A DNA stretch of 64,000 bases from Spinacia oleracea (lineage: Eukaryota; Streptophyta; Magnoliopsida; Caryophyllales; Amaranthaceae). The DNA lies in the NCBI RefSeq assembly GCF_020520425.1, contig NC_079487.1, positions 80,915,141 through 80,979,140 on the forward strand, read 5' to 3'. A model generated the notes under the pieces. That model was not told where the DNA came from. It worked only from the letters and a program-made list of their open reading frames with translations, and ran no database searches. Both the position numbers and the translations under genes were made by a program. Each line of letters opens with the position of its first letter. Position 1 is the stretch's first letter. Of this stretch, positions 1 through 10,589 are shown in pieces.

Positions 1-281
1 AAGTATGGGATATTGATCAAACATTTAATAATTAATACTGATGCTCAAAAATAAGTCAACTAAATAAAATTCAATAGATAAAAAACTAAAAACAAAGAAG
101 ATTAAACAAACAAAGAAGTTTAAATACTCTACTGCATAAACATTAAACAAACAAAGTACTTAAAAAACAAAGAACGTTAAACAAACTAAGAAGTAATTAA
201 AAAGCAAAGATCCTCTACTGCCATGAATTCTAAACAACAAAGAACTCTACTGCATGAACATTAAACAAACAAATAATTCTA
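1..281. other. AT-rich 3' flank of the hAT gene with short repeats
   Basis: No gene is visible. The first 18 bases match the hAT coding sequence at 2413-2430. The string CTCTACTGCAT followed by AACATTAAACAAACAAA occurs around 126-155 and 245-271, and a related CTACTGCAT is the end of the hAT coding region at 285-293. These look like small internal duplications downstream of the stop codon. Confidence 0.5.
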
Positions 282-2481
282 CTACTGCATCTGTTTCTTC
301 CCCTTCCCCTTTGCCTTCTGACTTTTTATTTCACTTGCTTCCACCTTTATTCTTTTATATGGGTTATCTATTATCGTGAGATCCTCTTCATCTTCAACAT
401 TTGAATCCAATCCAGCCCATCTCATGTCTTCTAATTCAGCAGGTGAGTCTTCAAGACAAGAATTTTCAGGATCAATATCCCATTTTCTAGAGGGACCTTG
501 CTTGTAACTTTCAGAGAACCTAGACAAAAGACGAAGATTAGAATGGATGTAAACTAACTTATCTGCCGTTGAACAATTTAATCTGTTTCTTTTCAAGCTA
601 TGAACAAGCCCGAATGTACTCCAAGCCCTCTCTGCCGAAGAGCTACTAATGGGTTGAGCTAACACCTTCTTAGCCACCTCTGCCAATTCGGGAGTTTGTG
701 ATCCATACATAGACCACCAATCAATAGCTTCCATGGTGACAGCATCCATTTGGGCTTGTGGCAGTGAGTATATCCCTTTCTTCAACTGAAATTCAGTAAA
801 TTGATCACGTAACTTTTTTTCTTCATATTTGTCTTCAGTTATTTTCCCAAATGCTTCCATACAACCCATAACCACCTCTTTATCAAGATTAGGAGCCCTT
901 CTAGTATACCCCCCAGGAGCAGGAGATTCTAAGTAAATCTTGTCATAAAAATGAGGTGAAAGAGCAAAACCTAAACAATGGAGAGGAATGGTCATCTTAT
1001 CCCACCTTGTTACCAATATTGTTTCTACTTTAGCAAACTCAGAGACATATTTGCTATCCCTCATAATATCTTTTATTTCACCAATCATGTTATCCATTCT
1101 CTCATATATTTCCCCCATCTTAGGACCATCACCATCACAGAACTTCAGTAATTTGTAAAGTGGTTTGGTGAAACTTACAATTTCTTGAGCTTCACTCCAA
1201 AAATGTGGATCTTGAATAGTTCTTGTTATCAATTCACCCATAGCTCTTGTATCTGCATCTTGTCTCTTCAACCACTCTCTACATGCCTTGAAAAAAATAG
1301 TAGTTTCAAGTGCCTCTCTACAAGAGAGTAACCTCTTCAACATTTTGTAGTGACTGCCAAATCTGGTCTTTGCTACCTTCAATAAAATTCTAGTTGAACG
1401 AGCTTTAAACAATGCTAACAAGTATTTATGACTAGTGAAAAAATTCACCACTTCTTTTCCACATTTGTAAGTGCCTCGCATCCAATCAAAAGCAGCAGCA
1501 AGATCTTTAAATACCAAGTTCAAAGTATGACATACACATGGAGACCAGAATATGTGTTTGTGTACCTTTTCTATTTCTCTTCCAGCAGCTATGCAGTTCT
1601 TAGCATTGTCTGTCACCTTCCCTGTTTTCTCCACCGCATTGAATACTCCAGCATACATAAACATGGCACCTCTACTGTTTGTTGCAATGACATTGATAAG
1701 TTGATCACTTTTGCAATTAGACCAACCATCCGAGACAACAGATACACCATGAGTGTACCAAGTATCTTTTACTAGAGCCAAATCTTTTTCGACGCTCCTC
1801 TTACATTCATCAAGCAAAGTGGTACGTGCTTTCTCAAATGATGGTGATTTGTAACCTTTTGGAGCATTATTAATAGCATGTACCATCTCTTGCCACTGAG
1901 GGCTTCTTAGACAATTAAAAGCTATGGCATTTGCACAAATACACCTCATGATTTTCAAATCAACTGTTGCCCTTTCCATGGTCCCAAATGCTATTTCAAG
2001 TGGGGATCTGCTAGGAGTTGGTGTTGTATGTTTAATGAGGATTGAGTTCTTCAATCTTGCTGACACTTGCCCCGAACTTTCTGCATCGCATCACCTTTCT
2101 ATATGCATCACGGTTGTTCAGTAGTGCAGAACAACGTTTAACGTCTGCTTTTATGCCGGGGCGCGATCCAAAAATATGGACATGCATTCTGGTATAGGAG
2201 CTTTTATGTGTTTCCTTGCAATGGTTGCAAGTCCACCACTTTGAACCTCCTGGATTCTTGCCTTCTACTTTTCTTGACAGGATTGTGATTTCACCATTTA
2301 ACAAAGGCAGATAACTACGGCTTGTGTTTTTCACCTCCTGTTGTGGTGGAGGCGTTACTTCATCCCCAGAATCATCATCTTCACTTTCGAATCCCATGGC
2401 ATCATCATTGTAAAGTATGGGATATTGATCTTCTTCTTCTTCTACTGGTTGTTGACTGACTTTCTTTTTCCCAAAAGCCAT
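282..2481 (-). pseudogene. hAT-family transposase, frameshifted
   Basis: Two overlapping minus-strand frames form one hAT transposase. The first (2481-2032, 149 residues, starts MAFGKKKV) has an acidic N-terminus and a BED-type zinc finger with Cys-X2-Cys and a later His pair (WWTCNHC ... HVHIFG). The second (2066-282, 594 residues) has the DUF659-like block (VSDGWSN ... LINVIATN), the central catalytic region, and the C-terminal hAT dimerisation domain (SSSSAERAWSTFG) followed by a basic tail. Together they span about 730 residues, normal for the family. The frames overlap by about 35 bases and differ by one base, so a single indel separates the DNA-binding from the catalytic part. Otherwise the gene is uninterrupted, which suggests recent inactivation or a sequence error. 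Terminal inverted repeats and an 8-bp target duplication were looked for by eye and not found. Confidence 0.88.
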
Positions 2482-3167
2482 GTTAATTTGTAGAATATAT
2501 TACAGACTTATGTAATCTGTATTACAAAGAAAGAGGAATTAGGTAGAAGCGTCTATATTGGTGTGCCTATATTGTTTATGGTTGATTCATTATATACCGT
2601 GAGAGTTGTGTAGTTTCCTTAAACCTTTGGAGTGAAATCAGTCAATCAGATCACCAGGCTTTCTTTTTTTTCCAAATCTGCCGATGATAAGAGTCCTAAT
2701 TTCTTCAACTGGTTGTTTATATTATGTAAAGATTTAGGTGCAAAGATTTATTCCTTCTTTTTGTCCCCTTATTATGCGTAACAAATGGCTTATTATGCTT
2801 AACATACAAAATAGTAATGATTTTTCTTCCCTTAGACTCTGACTCTGACTTGTTTATGGGATTTTGTTATACTTATATGCAATATGCGGTTAACTTGATT
2901 GCATATAATTTGCTTTTTAAAATGATTTGCATATAATTTTAATGATTTGCGTATTCATGTGTCGTATAGTATTTACTATTGAAAACAAGTAACAACCAGT
3001 ATTCTAGACTTCTAGCCTTGACAGGAAACTAGGAAATAAGGTTGCACCACTCAGTATAATGTCCTTATGTTTGTCATGCTCCACTCATGTTGCGTGTGTG
3101 CCAGACCGACAAAAAAAATTATGTTGGTGTTATTTTTGTTACTGGCAATTTATTTTCTTGGTGTTAG
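2482..3167. other. AT-rich non-coding stretch between hAT and Transposase_24 genes
   Basis: No open frame with recognisable content. It should hold the hAT promoter (the start codon is at 2481 on the minus strand) and the upstream intron or promoter of the + strand gene. A pyrimidine-rich tract ending in an AG acceptor at 3166-3167 leads into the first recognised exon. Confidence 0.4.
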
Positions 3168-3537
3168 AAGGCAAGGACGAGAAAACAACCACCTAGGAAG
3201 AATAAGAAGCAACCATTGTGCCCATCGATGGCAATGGATGATTTCCTTTTGACTGAACAACAAATGGATCCCGCTCAAGCACTACAGTTACAGCAAGAAG
3301 TGCAACGATTGGAACAAGACCGACAAACAGCTAGGCGCCCACTTTCTGCCATTGTTCCAATGGAAAACCAAGGAGAAAGTGATCTCTCACAACAAGGTTA
3401 TTGTTTTCAAACACCACCTTTTTGGTTCATATCATATATTTTGTTCTGCTAAGTCTTATGATAAAAATGAATAAAAAAGGCTTTATACTGATGACATGTT
3501 AAGATAATGGGTGTTTCAGTGTTCTGTAACTGTGTGT

Positions 3538-3660
3538 CATGTGTCATGCAACAGCAAGCTGGAAACTATGGAACATTTGTTTTTTTAGTGTTCAGCTGAG
3601 GTGTGGAGCAGAATTCTGTGATTGATTGGCAGAGACAGTTTGATAAGGGGGAGCATAATT
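3538..3660 (+). pseudogene. LINE zf-RVT fragment in intron 1
   Basis: The + strand encodes KLETMEHLFF followed, after a frame change, by CSAEVWSRIL. This is the pattern of the zinc-binding zf-RVT region near the C-terminus of plant L1-type LINE reverse transcriptases. Only about 40 codons are left, with a frameshift and stop codons. It is separate from the LINE tail at about 4660-5323. Confidence 0.6.
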
Positions 3661-3859
3661 CTGTGTCTTATTATTTTTTTAAATTACCTGAAGGTCTTAA
3701 ACTGGTAGATGGGTCTTATTATTCTTCAGTTTCAAACCAGATTTTTTTTCTTTGACATGATTAGAGTCAGAAGGCAAAGCATGCAAAAGTTGTATAATCC
3801 ACTATCCCCATGACTTTTTCATACAATCATTTATCTTAGTTAAAAAAGTGGAAACATAC

Positions 3860-3955
3860 CAAGGCCGAAATCACCAATTTTAATGTTATTCCGAGCATGA
3901 AAGAATATGTTATTTGGCGTCAAGTCACGATGAATGATTCTATGCCGTGTATGTG
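3860..3955 (-). pseudogene. Captured protein-kinase exon, GCN2-like
   Basis: The minus strand encodes RIIHRDLTPNNIFFHARNN followed by IKIGDFGLG. This contains the kinase catalytic HRD loop (normally HRDxxPxN; here HRDLTPNN) and the Mg-binding DFG. The HRDxTPNNIFF arrangement is characteristic of the eIF2-alpha kinase GCN2 in plants. The exon ends after the DFG with a consensus donor (G|GTATGT at 3860/3859), so it was copied as genomic DNA with its intron border. It lies antisense in intron 1 of the transposase gene and abuts the acceptor of exon 2. Only about 32 codons are present, so it cannot encode a kinase. Another HRD-type kinase is possible, but GCN2 fits best. Confidence 0.75.
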
Positions 3956-4547
3956 TACTAATGGCAGGTCCTAAAAAGAAAGGCCGAGGCCCGACAAATT
4001 TGTTTGATGTCCATGCTCGCAAATGGGAAGACCGTATTGCTATTTATTGTAATGAGAAAGGACAACCAGTTGGACCTGAAAAGGCGAGGAAAGAGCTAAC
4101 CAGATTCTTAGGAACCATTGCTCATGACTACAATTGGGCTCCCTTGACTTATACAAATTGGAAATCAGTTCCAAATAAGGATAAAATATGGGAATTCGTG
4201 AATGTAAGCTTCATTGTCTTACTTTACTAGCTCGATCCTTACACTTTAATTCTTTCCTTTTTATGTTATTTGTTATATTTTGATGTATAACAAAAAAATC
4301 ATTATTTTAGAGCAAGTACATCCTTCCACCTGAATCTCAAGATTGGGTAATGGACACCCTTGATCAATCTTGGAGAGGATTCAAATGTGCGCTGAAAAAA
4401 AAAACATTATTATAAGTATGACAATCTTGAAGATAGATTGAATGATGTTCCAGAAAGAGTGCCCGAAGAACACTACAAGACGCTCCTAGCTTATTGGGAG
4501 ACGACCGCAGCAAAGGTACTAGATGATTATGATTTTGCTCTACTTTC

Positions 4548-4576
4548 ATGCTCATTATTTGTTTTTTCTTTTGTTA
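4548..4576. repeat. 29-bp direct repeat (partner 5513-5541)
   Basis: ATGCTCATTATTTG followed by TTTTTTCTTTTGTTA occurs identically at both places. The right copy forms the pyrimidine tract of the exon-4 splice acceptor. The pair brackets 936 bases that include a LINE tail, so it may be an unusually long target-site duplication. Confidence 0.8.
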
Positions 4577-5512
4577 AGCTTGGAGTCATATTAGGATGCT
4601 GCCTAGATATTTTTTTTGATTTTCTTTCGATTTTCTTTCATGTTTGGTATGTCTGGTACCCTGCTGGATATAACAGAAATAATGCTACTTAGTATTACTG
4701 TTTATACAATTTGGAGGGAGAGGAATCTCAGGCGTTTTCAGAATGTACAAACTGATGAATCTCTATTACTGAAGCAGATTCAGCTCAATACTTATATCAG
4801 ATGCCTCCACTATCCTAAACTCTCTGGCTTAGTGCCTTAATTTTGGTCTCTGCTGGTTGAGTTTTGCTTCTGTTCGTTTAGTTGCGGACACAGTTCTGTT
4901 GCTTCTGCAGGGGCTTTTGGGTAGTGCTGGTCTGGTTTCAGGCTGCTAGCTTTGGCAGGCTGCAAATGTTGTTCTGTTGTGTCTGCATTCAGTTTTGTTT
5001 GTGTTGTCTTATTCCTGGTTTTCTCCCTGGATCTGGTGTTTAGGTGCAGTCAGTCTGTTTTCTTAGTTCAGCTAGTGTTTCTGCTGAGTGCGGTTTGTTT
5101 GCTGCTGGCTAGTGCTCTAGTTCCTGGTTCAGCGTGTGTTGATGGGCTTCTGGTTAAATTTTGTGTCCTGTTGCTGTTGCTTTATTGTTGTTTACTGCTA
5201 GGGATGCGGGTTGTGCTCCCGTAGCTTTTGTCTCTTTTGCGTTGTTTGGTTGTTGTGTTGGTTTTTTTTCTTCCCTTTGGTAATAAAATATCTCTATTTT
5301 ACCCAAAAAAAAAAAAAAAAAAAGAGCAGAATAGTGAATAGTTGGCTTCTTAAAAAATCATCAGATGTTTTTGTATCTTTTAATTTAAAGAAAAGAAAGG
5401 TTTGACTATATGATGAAGTGTCTTCATGGTGCATGATTACAATACACCTGCTCATATCCTCATACAACACTCAAAATATAACCTAATTCTCTAAAATTAC
5501 CTGTTTCAAGAT
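4577..5512 (+). mobile_element. Insertion containing a 5'-truncated LINE (L1-type) tail
   Basis: The sequence reads VYTIWRERNLRRFQN, the usual C-terminal end of a plant LINE ORF2, with a stop at 4838-4840. A GT-rich 3' untranslated region of about 460 bases follows, then ATAAAATA and a 19-base poly(A) at 5305-5323. The LINE part starts near 4660. About 190 bases lie between the poly(A) and the right 29-bp repeat. This could be original intron sequence, or the whole 936 bases may be one inserted unit. Confidence 0.7.
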
Positions 5513-6431
5513 ATGCTCATTATTTGTTTTTTCTTTTGTTAGAAAACAAGTTTGCAGAATTCAGAAAATCGTCGAGAACTAGACAACCTGCACACAGTTG
5601 GTCCTGTTTCTTTCGCCATGAAGCATGAAGAGATGGTGCGATATGCAATTCATATTGAGCTTAATTATAATGGTTTTGTAATGAAAAACTGATATATTTT
5701 GTTTTTCTTATAATTCATTTCTTAGTTACGGAAAGATGGTGTTGCACCATCAAAAAGAAAGATGTTTGAAGAGACTCGACGACGAAAGGAAGGAAAAACA
5801 TATGATCGGCCTTATGATGATACTGAACAGAAGATAGTAATTATTATACAATTCTTGTATTTTAATATACATACAAACTAGCTATTGTATCATACACATT
5901 GAATTAACCAACTTATTTTCTTTAATATAGCAAGCAATGAGGAAGTTGGAAGCTTTGCAAGATGGACAAAGCAGTGATTCTCGTAAGGATTCATTTGTTG
6001 AAGTAATGGGGAATACACGTCGGGGATCAGAGCTGTTAGTTGGACGTGGTGTCACTCGTATGAAGCTGAAGGAGAAAAAAACTAGTACTTCTTTGATTTT
6101 ACCAGAGGAAGTCATGGAGAACATTAAAACTGCTGTTATTGCTGATGTGCAGAAGGATATAAGTGCTGAAAAAGAAGAGTTAGCAAAAGAAAAGGAAGTC
6201 CATGCTGCACAAGTTGCTACAGAAGCTGCTGAAATGCAAAGAAAGTCAAAGGAACTTGAATTAGAGGCCTTAAAACTACAACAAATGCGTAGGGAATTTG
6301 AAAGTCAACAAGAGAATATTACTCTTGATGTGATAGCTCTGTCAATTGCACAACTACGCCAAAAAGATCCTAGTTTGACACCTCAAATGATTGCAAAAGC
6401 TATAGTGTCAGCCACTGCAGATGGTCCATAG

Positions 6432-8174
6432 CATATAGGTTTCTTACCTACTGGTATGTTTTCTAATTCATAATATTCCTTCTCCTTATTTTTGTGCACC
6501 TGTTCCACAACGCAGTATTTTGCCTTCAAAACGCAGGAATGCTAAATTGTGAAATAATACAAAGAACATCAATAATGATCAAACCTTAGTAGGTTTAGAA
6601 AGCTATCATATCAATTCATCAAGGCATTATATATGTTCATGAAATGATTGAAGGTGTACAACAATATGTTCATGCAATAAATTGACAAGTACATATATCT
6701 GATCCGGTGGACCAAAGATCAATGGGGTCCATAATATATGTTTGATCGATCCATTTTTGGAGTTGGGTATTCAATATTGGCCCTATTATTAATATGAATT
6801 ATCGGTTTTTCCCTAAAATGAGAGTTTAGTATAGACGTATAGTTATGGTAGAAAAATGAGAGTTCAGTATAGAAATATAGTTATGGGAAAGTTTATTAAT
6901 GTATAACCTGTGATTAGTGTGATAAGTCTGTAACCACTTTCTGAAATTCGTGTCTATACATTGAGCCAAGTATATAAAGGAGTACGTACTCCGTAATATG
7001 ATACGGATTAATGTGATATGACCACAAAACTAGCTAGTTGTTGATACGAATGATGTATCACGTCATTGCAACTAAGCAAATGCAAGAGAATGTTGTTAAC
7101 TTAACTTAATCGTTGGTAAATGAAACTGAGAATAGAAAGTATATGTTTTGATTCATTTATGTTTTGGCTTTATCTGTTGAAAGACGAGTCCATGAGAATT
7201 GTTTGGATGTCATAAACTGATAACTTTCAACTGCTAACAAATATGGCCCTTTTTTTTATGGGGCAGCAATCACTTGGGTTTTTTTCCAACTAAACAATTG
7301 CCCCACTCAGAAAAAGGAATGAGCTTTGAATGGTCCTAATTGGTAATTTCACCATGTACTTGGACGATTTCACCATAATTACTCCATGAATGTCCCTTCT
7401 GTTTTGTGCTTTAGCATAAATGCCATAAGGTGCTTATCGCCATATGGGCTGTTGATTGGTGCCTACTGTGTTTGTGAAATGGCATATAGAACCAGTTTTA
7501 AGGACTGCATGAAGTTGACCTCTTTTTTCTTTTGTTTTGCAAAAATCTTAGCTTGTTGTATATCATAGGTTGCCTTTGTAAACTTATTTGGTTAACAAGT
7601 TCATTCCTATTTTTTAAGGTTTATCTTTTGTCATTCATGTTGAGCTTCTTTTTTCTTAAATATTTGGATTTTATTCATTGATATTGAATTCTTATTAAAA
7701 TGTTATACTTGATTTGTTTGTTGTGCAGGATGGTGCATATAGTCAAGAAGTATGAGCTACTTTAAATATGTGGAGATTTATAGGGAACATAAATATTAGA
7801 CAGGTTTTAAGAAATAAAGCTAACGTATAGAGATTATTGCAGGATTATTTAATTTTAATGGAGGTAGTTTTAGAACATTTATTGAACCATTCAGACAATT
7901 GTAATAGATATTATTATTCTTATGAATTTACAAAATTTTAACTTATTTGTTATGAAAATCTTATTAGATGTAGTTGACATTTATTACAGGTATATGGATA
8001 ACTAAATCCATTGAGAATATAGCTATAGATCAATTGAAAACTTTGTATTACAGGTATATGGATAACTAAATCCATTTGAGAATGTAGCTATAGATCAATT
8101 GAAAGCTTTGTATTACAGGTATATGGATAACTAAATCCATTTGAGAATGTAGCTATAGATAAATTGAAAGCATA
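6432..8174. other. CACTA-1 3' region, no gene recognised
   Basis: AT-rich sequence with no recognisable coding exon. It includes a near-tandem duplication of about 37 bases at 6816-6890 (AGAGTTTAGTATAGACGTAT versus AGAGTTCAGTATAGAAATAT). A plausible splice acceptor lies at about 7729 (TTGTTGTGCAG), which would give the transposase transcript a spliced 3' untranslated region. Confidence 0.4.
7982..8170. repeat. Three tandem copies of a 64-65 bp unit
   Basis: Copies start at 7982, 8046 and 8111 with TATTACAGGTATATGGATAA and continue to ATCAATTGAAA. They differ at only a few positions. They lie just inside the subterminal repeat zone of CACTA-1. Confidence 0.9.
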
Positions 8175-8740
8175 TAAACTCAATTTAAAGCGTTGCCATA
8201 AGCTAAATTGAAACCGTTGCTGTAAGCTCAATTGAAAGTGTTGCCATAAGCGCAATTGAAAGTGTTGCCATAAGCTTAATTGAAAGCGTTACCATAAGCT
8301 CGATTGAAAGTGTTGCTATAACTAAAACTAAAAGTGTTGCCATAACTCGATAGAAAATGTTGCTATAGGTACAATTAGATGTGTTACCATAAGTGTAAGA
8401 AAGTGTTGCTTTAGTTTTAAACTCCAACCAACAACCAACTAATAAGTGTTGCCTTAAGTTAGCAAAAACCGTTGCCTTAAACGTGTAAATGTTGGCTTAA
8501 GTTGTTGAATAACTGTTGCCTTAGGTTAAAAGTGTTGTCTATAAAAAGCGTTGCCATAGTTAATTATGGCAACAGTTTATCATAATTGTTGCCTAAAACC
8601 GGGAAACTGTTGCCATAAACTTATAGCAACGCCCCCTATTGGTAACGGTTTTTTAACCGTTGCTATAGGCCTATTGCAACGGTTAATTGATCTATGGTAA
8701 CTGTTTATTGCCGTTGCTATAAGCCTATTTTGTAGTAGTG
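8175..8740. repeat. Subterminal repeat array and right terminus of CACTA-1
   Basis: More than twenty short variants of GTTGCCATAAGC, GTTGCTATAA and GCAACGG occur on both strands and become denser toward the end. The last bases are CCTATTTTGTAGTAGTG. In characterised CACTA elements such arrays bind the TnpA-type protein. Their periodicity produces a spurious repetitive minus-strand frame (MATLSIELMATLSI) that is not a gene. Confidence 0.85.
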
Positions 8741-9129
8741 GCACTTATGAAAATTGCTCAGCCTGTGGCAGAACTGGACATACTAGGGAAAAGTGTTGGA
8801 CTGTTGCAGGCTTTCCTAGCTGGCATCCAAGAGGTCAGAAAAGATAAAGATCAGAAAGGAAAAATTAGAGATTATGGAAACAATGCTAGGGGTGGAAGAT
8901 GGTCAAGAGGTAGAAATGGAAGAGGAGGTGGTAGAACAGCTGCAAATGTACAAGGTAGTGCCAGCAGTTCAAGCTCAAGTGTTCAACCTACTATATTCAC
9001 TGTTGAACAACTTGAGCAACTCATGGAACTCCTTCCAACTCCGTCAAAGGTAAGTCAATCAGACTTAGAGGATGAATTTGACATGAGCTATGATGGAATT
9101 GTGAGTTGTCACCATGCTGATTGTGTAAG
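8741..9129 (+). pseudogene. Copia D gag C-terminus with zinc knuckle (piece 1 of 3)
   Basis: The + strand encodes ENCSACGRTGHTREKCW, a CX2CX4HX4C zinc knuckle of a Ty1/Copia nucleocapsid. A frame change follows, then a basic Gly/Arg/Ser-rich stretch (GGRWSRGRNGRGGGR) and a linker ending DCV at the CACTA-2 junction. The left part of the element is cut off by CACTA-1. The frame resumes with the protease at 30602. It is non-functional because of the frameshift and the insertions. Confidence 0.8.
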
Positions 9130-9130
9130 C

Positions 9131-9350
9131 TAGGGCTATAGCAACGCCCTTTTAGATAACAGTTTTACTGGCATTGCTATATCATAGCTATTGCAACAGT
9201 TAAATAAGTATTAATTTGAGTAGATTTTCACTTTAGAAAAACGTTGCTATAGAAAAACTATTGCAACGCTTATATATTATAACTATTTTATTGCAACATT
9301 TTTTAGTTTTTTAATATTTTAATGAGATATTGCAACGTTTTTTTTGTCAA
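9131..9350. repeat. Left subterminal repeats of CACTA-2
   Basis: Repeated GCTATAGCAACG, CTATTGCAAC and ATTGCAACG motifs, the inverted counterpart of 30005-30601. Confidence 0.8.
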
Positions 9351-9588
9351 CCATCTAAAACATGTTAAAAATTAAAAGTAAATTAAACAAGAAATAGTTT
9401 ATAAAAAAAAATTGTTCTTTGGTTTCCCTCCCCACTTATTTTCATGATTTTGTTCACCCAAAACCCTTAGAGGCCTATGCGTTCTTTTTCTCTTTCTCCC
9501 TCCTCGTCGTTGTCTTTTATCTTCCATCATCGTTCCTTGAAGCAACGGGCGATTGTAGATTGACGGTTCTGAATTGGCTATTGCGGCT
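9351..9588. other. CACTA-2 interior, leader-like sequence, with Copia A target site
   Basis: A pyrimidine-rich stretch (TTTTTCTCTTTCTCCCTCC around 9485) resembles a plant 5' untranslated region. It ends in the target-site copy CGGCT (9584-9588). The same interior continues after Copia A at 26090. Confidence 0.45.
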
Positions 9589-10589
9589 TGTAGGGGTTTA
9601 CAGTTAAATACATAACATGATAGCGGAATAACCCCAAAGCCAAGAAACATGTATAAAGTACAGATTAAGCAATACTTACATTTATAGCGTGTTTTCCCTA
9701 GTTCAACGAATCACGAACACGAACAAGAACTAGAGATGTCATTCCTCTACTTGGTTCACCGACACGTTCAGATCTGTCTTGAGATCGATGGCTTAGAGGT
9801 CACTCAAGATTGTTTGCTTTTGGGAAGAACACTTCTAACGAAGGCACAAAGAGATTTTAGGTTTTCTCTATACTTAGGTTAGAAAACTGATTAGGTTAAA
9901 GTTGTGGAAAAACATAAGTTGTGGATTAGTGTTATAACCTTTCAGTTATAACACCAACCGGCCAAGGCACAAGGCCAAGACCGTCCATCATTACTCGCAA
10001 GCCCATACGCGCACAACCACACAGGCGCTGGGCCTTGGGCCGCGCTGTGTGCGCTGCTGCTGGTCGATCTACGCGCGCGCGCCCAGCTTTAGCATGGGCC
10101 TTGCTCATGCGCGATGGCGTATTGTGCCTGATGGGCCTTGCGCGCTTGGCTCGTTGGGCCGGCAGCGTTGCCTTCTCGTATTTGCGTCCAATGCCTTACG
10201 GAGATTATTAATCATATAGTACTTGACGATCCACCTTTGTACGATACGGTTATACGTTTCGCCTAGGTTAAGAATATACGCAATACGATATACAATTCCG
10301 ATCCAACGTAACATCGTATATTTATGTTTTTCCGAACTATATTCCCGAAAAAATATTAAATGAATTTTCGATTCATTTAATCCGGTTATCTGTTACATGC
10401 CAATGGTGTGACTTATAGGTTCAGTCAAGAGTAAGTTGTGAGCCTAATATAGATTAGAACTCACTGATCGGAAGCATTGCTCCAGCCAGCTGTTCCGATC
10501 ACATAATCTCACTGAATTAATTATTTCATAATTAATCTGAACCTTGGTATTAGACTAATGCACATTGGGTGAAGGAAATATTTCCTTCA
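9589..10589 (-). repeat. 3' LTR of Copia A
   Basis: 1001 bases, bounded by TG and CA, directly after the CGGCT target copy. A GC-rich block at about 10000-10180 (GCGCGCGC, GGGCCTTGGGCC) sits in otherwise AT-rich DNA. The purine-rich tract is the complement of GTCTCCTACTT at 10590-10600. Confidence 0.92.

Larger units (their letters stand above)
3168..6431 (+). pseudogene. Transposase_24 (Ptta/En/Spm-type) gene, split exons with frameshift
   Basis: Six exons can be read, each with AG/GT borders: 3168-3396, 3967-4203, 4311-4515, 5543-5635, 5726-5836 and 5931-6431. An earlier exon may be missing. Exon 1 is basic then glutamine-rich. Exons 2-4 carry the plant transposase core (KKKGRGPTNLFD, DWVMDTLDQSWRGFK, HTVGPVSFAMKHEEM). 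Exon 5 reads SKRKMFEETRRRKEG. The last exon ends in a long charged coiled coil (EKEELAKEKEVHAAQ ... LELEALKLQQMRR) and stops at 6429-6431. The domain accompanies CACTA elements and probably acts in DNA binding. A run of ten A at 4395-4404 shifts exon 3 into a stop; one base fewer would keep it in frame with the following codons. Intron 1 contains a LINE fragment and a foreign kinase exon, and intron 3 contains a LINE insertion. Confidence 0.8.
1..8740 (+). mobile_element. CACTA-1 transposon, right part (left end outside window)
   Basis: The right terminus is seen at 8731-8740, where the + strand reads TGTAGTAGTG, the complement of a CACTACTACA terminal inverted repeat. It is preceded by several hundred bases of GCAACGG/TTGCCATA subterminal repeats. 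Copia gag sequence starts immediately afterwards. A Transposase_24 (Ptta/En/Spm) gene on the + strand lies inside. No CACTACTACAAA-type left end is present between 1 and 3000, so the left end is either outside the window or lost. The hAT gene at 282-2481 is therefore either nested in this element or adjacent to it, and this cannot be decided here. No TNP2-type catalytic transposase is visible. Confidence 0.7.

Noticed and set aside
1428..1775. + strand frame of 115 codons
   Set aside because: Shadow of the hAT transposase on the other strand.
3840..4022. Independent small kinase gene
   Set aside because: Only one exon with a splice donor; lacks the rest of the kinase fold and lies inside a transposon intron.
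4952..5405. Hydrophobic frames rich in Leu/Val/Phe
   Set aside because: They are the GT-rich 3' untranslated region of a LINE followed by its poly(A).
8203..8427. Repetitive protein MATLSIELMATLSI
   Set aside because: Produced by the periodic GTTGCCATAAGC subterminal repeats; no start context or homology.
8175..9350. CRISPR-like array of short repeats
   Set aside because: Repeats are degenerate, on both strands and without unique spacers of constant length; they are CACTA subterminal motifs in a plant genome.
9584..9650. Exon of a host gene after the leader-like sequence in CACTA-2
   Set aside because: The apparent continuation is the LTR of Copia A; the true continuation at 26095 shows no exon.
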